Shown in pieces: positions 7,515-12,014 of a stretch of DNA of 12,014 bases. Both the position numbers and the translations under genes were made by a program. This DNA is from Microbacteriaceae bacterium. Lineage in GTDB: Bacteria > Actinomycetota > Actinomycetes > Actinomycetales > Microbacteriaceae. Below the pieces are notes generated by a model. The model made no database searches, was not told the DNA's origin, and saw nothing but the letters and a program-made list of their open reading frames with translations. The stretch's first letter is position 1. Each line of letters opens with the position of its first letter. The stretch lies in contig JAPOHQ010000024.1 of NCBI GenBank assembly GCA_029979375.1, positions 1-12,014 of the forward strand, read 5' to 3'.

Positions 7515-8210
7515 TTAGAGTGCGGCGGCGAGTGCTAGCTCAACCATGTTTCTGAATCCGCTTTCCCGCTCCTCGGATGAGGTCTCGCCACTGCCATCCA
7601 TCATGTCTGAGACAGTCACGATGCTTAGGGCCTGACGGCGGAAACGAGCTGCAAGGGTGTAGAGCTGATTGGACTCCATCTCGAGCGCGAGAACGCCGAG
7701 TTTCTTCCAGTGCTCTAGTGAGTCGCTCTCGTCATAGAAGAGGTCTCCCGAGGCAATCATTCCGACGTGATGTGGAATCTTCCGTTCCCTTGCTGCCTGC
7801 ACCGCGCGCTCAAGAAGCACATAGCTGGCTGCCGGTGCGACATCTAGGTCGCCATAGGTTCTGCGGTTGATCCTAGAATCCGTGGAAGCGCTCATAGCTA
7901 TTACCACATCGCGAAGTTTGGTGGGAGGCAGCCCTCCGGAGGTTCCCACTCGAATTGCCTTCTGGACACCGAAGTCGTTGAAGAGCTCATAGGCATAGAT
8001 GCCGATTGACGGAGCTCCCATGCCGGTTCCCTGCACGGATACCCGCTGACCTTGATACTCGCCCGTGAAGCCCAGCATGTTTCTAACAGAGTTGTACTGG
8101 GTAGGGTTCTCCAGGTAGTTCTCAGCGATCCACTTGGCACGAAGTGGGTCTCCCGGCAGCAGTATTATCTCGGCGATCTCGCCAGGCTTCGCGGCGATGT
8201 GGATGCTCAT
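7515..8210 (-). CDS. deoD: Purine nucleoside phosphorylase, DeoD type
   Basis: Cleaves purine (deoxy)nucleosides with phosphate to free base and (deoxy)ribose-1-phosphate, feeding purine salvage in the cytosol; the family forms hexamers. At 231 residues it is close to E. coli DeoD (239) and aligns nearly gap-free. Residues equivalent to the phosphate site are H4, G20, R24, R43 and R87; position 90 is Thr where E. coli has Ser. The nucleoside site shows EMES (E177-S180) and the general acid D202 in TVSDMM, equal to E. coli D204. The ATG directly follows the TAA of argG with no base between, and there is no separate ribosome site, so translation is likely coupled to argG. In proteins of this class specificity usually includes adenosine and inosine; that is family knowledge, not read from this sequence. 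Confidence 0.95.
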   Translation of the reverse strand: MSIHIAAKPGEIAEIILLPGDPLRAKWIAENYLENPTQYNSVRNMLGFTGEYQGQRVSVQGTGMGAPSIGIYAYELFNDFGVQKAIRVGTSGGLPPTKLRDVVIAMSASTDSRINRRTYGDLDVAPAASYVLLERAVQAARERKIPHHVGMIASGDLFYDESDSLEHWKKLGVLALEMESNQLYTLAARFRRQALSIVTVSDMMDGSGETSSEERESGFRNMVELALAAAL

Positions 8211-9524
8211 TTAGGTGAGCTCGAACTGTCCGCCATCGATTTGGCCTTGCTTTCGGTAAAGGTCGAGCTTCTGACGGGTGTCCTGAATGTCCAGATTGCG
8301 CATGGTCAGCTGACCAACCCTGTCTTCTGGTCCAAAGACGGCATCCTCGGTGCGCTCCATCGATAGCTTCTCGGGGTGATAAGAGAAGTTCTCTCCCTGC
8401 GTATCCAGAATCGTGTAGTCGTCCCCGCGACGAAGCTTTAGAGTCACGGTGCCATTGATTGCACCTGCCACCCAGCGCATCAGCGACTCTCGGAGCATCA
8501 GCGTCTGGGGGTCGAGCCAGCGCCCTTCGTAGAGCAGCCTGCCCATTCTGCGACCCTCGTTGTGATAGGCCGCAACGGTGTCCTCGTTGTGGATTGCGCT
8601 GACAAGGCGCTCGTATGCAATGTGCAGAAGAGCCATCCCGGGGGCCTCGTAGATGCCTCGGCTCTTGGCCTCGATGATGCGGTTTTCAATTTGGTCGCTC
8701 ATGCCGAGGCCGTGTCGACCACCGATGGCATTTGCCTCCATCATGAGTTCTACGGCCGAGCCAAACCTTTTGCCGTTGATGGCAACGGGCCTGCCCTGCT
8801 CAAACGAAACAGACACCTCTTCGGCGTCAATAGCTACCTGGTCATCCCAGTGCGCGACACCCATGATCGGGTCAACAACCTCCATCGAGGTGTCCAAGAA
8901 CTCGAGACTCTTGGCCTCGTGAGTTGCACCGAGCATGTTGGCGTCGGTTGAGTAGGCCTTCTCCTTGCTCGCGCGGTAGGGAAGATCGCGCGCCTGGAGC
9001 CACTCGCTCATTTCCTGGCGGCCACCAAGTTCAGCCACAAAGTTCCTATCGAGCCAAGGCTTGTAGATCCTAAGGTCTGGGTTTGCCAGCAAGCCGTAGC
9101 GGTAGAAACGCTCAATGTCGTTTCCCTTGTAGGTGCTGCCATCGCCCCAAATGTTTACGCCGTCCTCGCGCATGGCGCGCACAAGGAGGGTTCCTGTGAC
9201 AACCCTTCCCAACGGCGTGGTGTTGAAATAGACCTTGCCACCGGTCCTGATATGAAAGGCGCCGCAGGCTATCGCTGCAAGACCCTCTTCGACGAGGCTC
9301 TCTCTGCAGTCCACCAACCGAGCACCTTCCGCGCCGTATTCCTTGGCGCGGTCCGGGATCGAATCGATGTCATCTTCGTCGTATTGACCGAGGTTGGCGG
9401 TGTAGGCGAAGGGGATCGCACCCTTTTCGCGCATCCAGGCAACCGCAACGGACGTGTCTAGCCCACCGGAGAAGGCAATGCCTACCTTTTCACCGACCGG
9501 GAGCTCTGCTAAAACCTTTGACAC
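8211..9524 (-). CDS. argG: Argininosuccinate synthase (long, E. coli-like type)
   Basis: Joins citrulline and aspartate using ATP to give argininosuccinate, AMP and pyrophosphate, the penultimate step of arginine synthesis. The ATP-pyrophosphatase loop AFSGGLDTS is at residues 17-25. Further signatures are YFNTTPLGR, WGDGSTYKGNDIERF, EKAYSTD and GGRHGLGMSDQIENR, all nearly identical to E. coli ArgG, so this belongs to the long (type 2) group rather than the roughly 400-residue type common elsewhere. The frame opens at TTG 9533, but I place the start at GTG 9524: this gives MSKVLAELPVGE, which lines up with the E. coli N-terminus without overhang and yields 437 residues. Neither start has a clear Shine-Dalgarno site. 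It is the first gene of the probable argG-deoD-lysE-type operon. Its promoter must lie in or after the adjoining pseudogene wreck, 30 bases upstream. Confidence 0.96.
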   Translation of the reverse strand: MSKVLAELPVGEKVGIAFSGGLDTSVAVAWMREKGAIPFAYTANLGQYDEDDIDSIPDRAKEYGAEGARLVDCRESLVEEGLAAIACGAFHIRTGGKVYFNTTPLGRVVTGTLLVRAMREDGVNIWGDGSTYKGNDIERFYRYGLLANPDLRIYKPWLDRNFVAELGGRQEMSEWLQARDLPYRASKEKAYSTDANMLGATHEAKSLEFLDTSMEVVDPIMGVAHWDDQVAIDAEEVSVSFEQGRPVAINGKRFGSAVELMMEANAIGGRHGLGMSDQIENRIIEAKSRGIYEAPGMALLHIAYERLVSAIHNEDTVAAYHNEGRRMGRLLYEGRWLDPQTLMLRESLMRWVAGAINGTVTLKLRRGDDYTILDTQGENFSYHPEKLSMERTEDAVFGPEDRVGQLTMRNLDIQDTRQKLDLYRKQGQIDGGQFELT

Positions 9525-9554
9525 AAGGTGCAAGCGTAACGAATAACCGCCAAA

Positions 9555-9749
9555 TTAGGCGCGCGCCATTGCGCGGCGAAGAGTGTCAAGGCCCAAACCG
9601 CCTAGGTTCAAAGCTGCGCGGTGGAACTCCTTGATATCGAAGCTTGCACCCTTACGGGTCTTGTAGTCCTCGCGGATCTGCTCCCAGATTCTCTGACCGA
9701 CCTTGTAGCTCGGGGCTTGACCCGGCCAGCCGAAGTAGCGGGTGACCTC
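9555..9749 (-). pseudogene. 3' fragment of a DUF885-family gene (last 64 codons)
   Basis: The minus-strand frame from 9749 to the TAA at 9555 encodes a fragment that begins EVTRYFGWPGQAPSYKVGQ, then FDIKEFHRAALNLGGLGLDTL. This is the characteristic C-terminal end of DUF885 proteins, which have the pattern RYxxWPGQAxxYKxG followed by FHxxxLxxGxLxLxxL. Full members are about 550-600 residues, so almost nine tenths of the gene is missing. Upstream of about 9750 the frame continues only into out-of-frame phosphatase sequence and has no start of its own. It is therefore a dead remnant, left by a deletion that joined it to the phosphatase gene. DUF885 proteins are often regarded as peptidase-like; no catalytic part remains here. 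Confidence 0.72.
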
Positions 9750-10275
9750 GAAGCTCCTCAATGTCGTCAGCAGCAATAAAGTTCGCGCCGCGCATTGTGG
9801 CGGTCGTGAATGGAGTGCTCCTGTATTCCTCAGCAGCAATTACATTGACCTGCTGTTCCGAAGATTCCCCAATGACGCTATGGGGCTGCCAGACGAGAGG
9901 GTCTGTTCTCTCATTCCAGCCCACAAGCAGGTTGATCCTCTCGTCGTGCCTGCGATCCCAGACCTGATGTCCAATCAATCCATGCTGCCCAGGGGTCAGG
10001 CCGGTTGCGAATGACCCGATGTTCACGCTCGTCGTTGCGGGATAAGCACAGGTGATGATGCTGGACGGCTTGAGCGCTGCGGATAGAAAGCTGGCATGGC
10101 CGCTGCGGTCGCGCAGTTGTTGCGCTCCTAGTCCATCGATCAGACAGACAACGACGCTCTTTCGGGCTGGTAGCGCGAGTGCATTGGGTTTGCCGATAGT
10201 TGCATCGTGAGCAGATTTGAACACGTCACGAATGGCACCTAAACCCTTTGGTGGTGGCGGTAGAGTCTGATGCAC
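9652..10275 (-). pseudogene. Truncated alkaline-phosphatase-superfamily gene (nucleotide pyrophosphatase/phosphodiesterase-like)
   Basis: The first 175 or so codons (10275 to about 9750) match the N-terminal half of COG1524-type phosphodiesterases. They contain VVVCLIDGLG with metal ligand D47, and YPATTSVNIGSFATG with the likely nucleophile T82, followed by LTPGQHGLIGH and the cap region FTTATMRGANF. Full actinobacterial members are about 370-390 residues. Here homology stops near ADDIEEL. The frame then reads about 30 nonsense residues through the DUF885 fragment to a stop at 9652. The remaining metal ligands of the second half are gone, so any product should be inactive. The start is most likely GTG 10275, giving a typical leader of the family; TTG at 10296 is in frame but would overlap the ribosome site of parC. 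It is divergent from parC with only 27 bases between. Confidence 0.75.
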
Positions 10276-10294
10276 CCGCCAAGTTTCGCACAGC

Positions 10295-10299
10295 AAGGA
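10295..10299 (+). promoter_or_regulatory. Ribosome binding site AAGGA of parC
   Basis: AAGGA lies three bases before the ATG at 10303. The spacing is short but this is the best site nearby, and the resulting N-terminus fits relatives. It lies within the 27-bp gap to the divergent phosphatase remnant. Confidence 0.45.
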
Positions 10300-10302
10300 C
10301 CC

Positions 10303-12014
10303 ATGGACAAAAGCACAGAGCGAATCGTCGATATTGACGTTTCCGAGGAAATGCGGGAGTCGTTTCTTGAATACTCCTATTCGGTCATCTACTCGCGTGC
10401 GCTTCCCGACGCTAGAGACGGTCTAAAGCCAGTCCAAAGACGAATCGTCTACCAAATGGGCGAGATGGGTCTTCGACCCGATCGGGGTCATGTTAAGAGC
10501 GCCAGGGTGACCGGCGAGGTGATGGGTAAGCTGCACCCGCACGGCGATGGTGCGATCTATGACGCCCTTGTCCGCATGGCACAGCCCTTTAGCCTGCGTA
10601 TGCCCCTCATCGACGGGCATGGAAACTTTGGTTCTCTTGATGATGGACCAGCCGCAGCGCGCTACACTGAGGCGCGGCTTGCTCCCGCCGCCTTGCTGCT
10701 CAACGAATCACTCGATGAAGATGTGGTTGATTTCCAGGCGAATTACGACGCCCAGCTGCTGGAACCCTCAGTCCTACCGGCCGCCTTCCCCAACCTGCTG
10801 GTAAATGGAGGTAGCGGAATCGCCGTTGGTATGGCGACTAACATGCCACCACACAACCTTGGCGAGGTAGTTGCTGCGCTGAAGCTGCTTCTGAAGAAGC
10901 CAGATGCGAAACTCTCTGAAATCATGAAGCACATACCCGGGCCGGACCTGCCAACAGGCGGTGTGGTTCTCGTTGCCGATGGTCTCACTGAGGGCTACGA
11001 GTCCGGCAAGGGCAGTTTCAAGATGCGGGCAAGAATCAGCATCGAGTCGGTAGCGCCGAGACGAACGGGCCTGGTAATAACGCAACTTCCCTACCTCGTT
11101 GGACCGGAACGGGTTATTGACAAGATTCGTGAGGCCGTCAACTCAAAGAAGCTGACCGGCATTCACAACGTGGTTGACCTAACCGATCGAGACAATGGGC
11201 TAAAGCTCGTGATTGAACTCAAGACTGGTGTCGACCCCAATTCAGTCATCGAGGCCCTCTACCGTCTGACACCCATCGAGGAAAACTTTGGCATCAACAA
11301 TGTTGCGCTAGTCGAGGGGCGCCCACAGCAGTTGGGGCTAATTGATCTTCTCAGGGTCTACCTGGAACACCGCATCACTGTAACCAGGCGTCGATCACAG
11401 TCCAGGCTTGAAAAGCGTGCGGCTCGCCTTCATCTAATCGAGGGTCTCCAGCTGGCAGTTCTCAACATCGATGAGGTTATTGAGGTCATTCGATCATCCG
11501 ATACTGCCGATGATGCCAAAAACAGACTGCAAACCATCTTTGACCTCAGTGACCTGCAGTCCGAATACATTCTTGAACTCCGCCTTAGGAGGCTAACTAA
11601 GTTCAGCATTCTCGAACTCGAGCAAGAGGCTGATCAGCTCAAGCGCGAGATGGAGCAGCTCCGAGAGATCCTTGGCGACGAGGAGAGGCTCAAATCCGTT
11701 GTTGCGGACGAGCTATCTGAAGTCGCAAAGCAACATGGCACACCCCGCCGCACAGAGCTAGTTGATGGCAGTGGAATAGTTGTCTCACGCAAACCTGTTG
11801 AGGTCACCGAATTGACCGACGATCCATGTTCGGTTGTTGTCACGCCGAACCTCAAGATTTATCGGACAGCACGCAGCGAGGAGGGTATTCCGCTAACCCT
11901 GCGCAGCGATGTCGCACTGGTCTCAACTTTGGGAGTTGCAACGCAGGTCCACGTCAGCGACTTGCCTGTGGGGCCATCGGCGGCTGTGGGACTTGACTCG
12001 ATGATCGAACAGGG
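10303..12014 (+). CDS. parC: DNA topoisomerase IV subunit A (ParC/GyrA family), 3' end cut by window edge
   Basis: The DNA-cleaving subunit of a type IIA topoisomerase that unlinks daughter chromosomes together with ParE. 570 codons are visible. The N-terminus (SFLEYSYSVIYSRALPDARDG at 20-40) opens the winged-helix breakage domain. HPHGDGAIYD covers 78-87, and the catalytic tyrosine is Y121 in AARYTEARL. The tower region follows (about 150-330) and then the coiled-coil arm (about 355-480) with EYILELRLRRLT at 426-437. After about 500 the first blades of the C-terminal DNA-wrapping domain appear and are cut off. RYTEARL directly after AAA, preceded by LDDGP, follows the actinobacterial topoisomerase IV pattern rather than the AAMRYTE of GyrA, so I call ParC over GyrA; the missing C-terminus would settle it. 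Residue 83 is Gly, where quinolone-sensitive E. coli GyrA has Ser; D87 is kept. Confidence 0.93.
   Translation, partial: MDKSTERIVDIDVSEEMRESFLEYSYSVIYSRALPDARDGLKPVQRRIVYQMGEMGLRPDRGHVKSARVTGEVMGKLHPHGDGAIYDALVRMAQPFSLRMPLIDGHGNFGSLDDGPAAARYTEARLAPAALLLNESLDEDVVDFQANYDAQLLEPSVLPAAFPNLLVNGGSGIAVGMATNMPPHNLGEVVAALKLLLKKPDAKLSEIMKHIPGPDLPTGGVVLVADGLTEGYESGKGSFKMRARISIESVAPRRTGLVITQLPYLVGPERVIDKIREAVNSKKLTGIHNVVDLTDRDNGLKLVIELKTGVDPNSVIEALYRLTPIEENFGINNVALVEGRPQQLGLIDLLRVYLEHRITVTRRRSQSRLEKRAARLHLIEGLQLAVLNIDEVIEVIRSSDTADDAKNRLQTIFDLSDLQSEYILELRLRRLTKFSILELEQEADQLKREMEQLREILGDEERLKSVVADELSEVAKQHGTPRRTELVDGSGIVVSRKPVEVTELTDDPCSVVVTPNLKIYRTARSEEGIPLTLRSDVALVSTLGVATQVHVSDLPVGPSAAVGLDSMIEQ

Noticed and set aside
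9555..9839. A 94-codon minus-strand frame ending in DUF885 sequence, as a possible intact small gene.
   Set aside because: Its first 30 codons are out-of-frame phosphatase sequence, so only the 3' part is homologous. It is better described as a gene remnant.
10217..10245. TTGAAC and TAAACC, 17 bases apart, as a parC promoter.
   Set aside because: The -10 match is poor and the position inside the phosphatase remnant gives no independent support.
6866..10275. The arg-region cluster as a defence or secondary-metabolite system.
   Set aside because: Each gene is a clear housekeeping or transport family member, and no effector, nuclease or biosynthetic core is present.

Overview
The window looks like chromosome from a mid-GC actinobacterium. 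A small-genome Microbacteriaceae (freshwater or marine 'Luna'-type lineage) is my best guess. The grounds are a class 3B-like PutA without a DNA-binding domain, an E. coli-like (long, type 2) argininosuccinate synthase of the kind found in Microbacteriaceae, an actinobacterial-type topoisomerase IV subunit A, frequent GTG/TTG starts with weak Shine-Dalgarno sites, and tight gene spacing. The taxonomic call is inference from protein character, not from a marker gene.

Layout, left to right. 1-2884 (minus): an RND-family efflux permease that starts on TTG and runs off the left edge. 2972-6400 (minus): bifunctional proline dehydrogenase / glutamate-semialdehyde dehydrogenase (PutA). 6453-6525 (plus): tRNA-Arg(TCT). 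6527-6865: a 339-bp segment bounded by two copies of the 3' half of this tRNA, with one small orphan ORF on the minus strand; it looks like a tiny or decayed tRNA-integrated element. 6866-9524 (minus): a compact cluster transcribed argG, deoD, lysE-type exporter, with a 0-nt gap between the first two genes and a 16-nt gap between the last two. 9555-10275 (minus): a wreck in which the 5' half of an alkaline-phosphatase-superfamily gene is joined out of frame to the last 64 codons of a DUF885-family gene. 10303-12014 (plus): topoisomerase IV subunit A (parC), cut by the right edge.

Most of the window is ordinary core metabolism and maintenance: proline breakdown to glutamate, arginine synthesis from citrulline and aspartate, purine nucleoside salvage, export of small molecules and chromosome decatenation. 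Two places show recent genome change: the tRNA-Arg integration scar and the deletion-type fusion pseudogene next to parC. I found no CRISPR array, transposase, integrase or recognisable defence system. No stretch longer than 300 bases lacks a gene, pseudogene or the described element.
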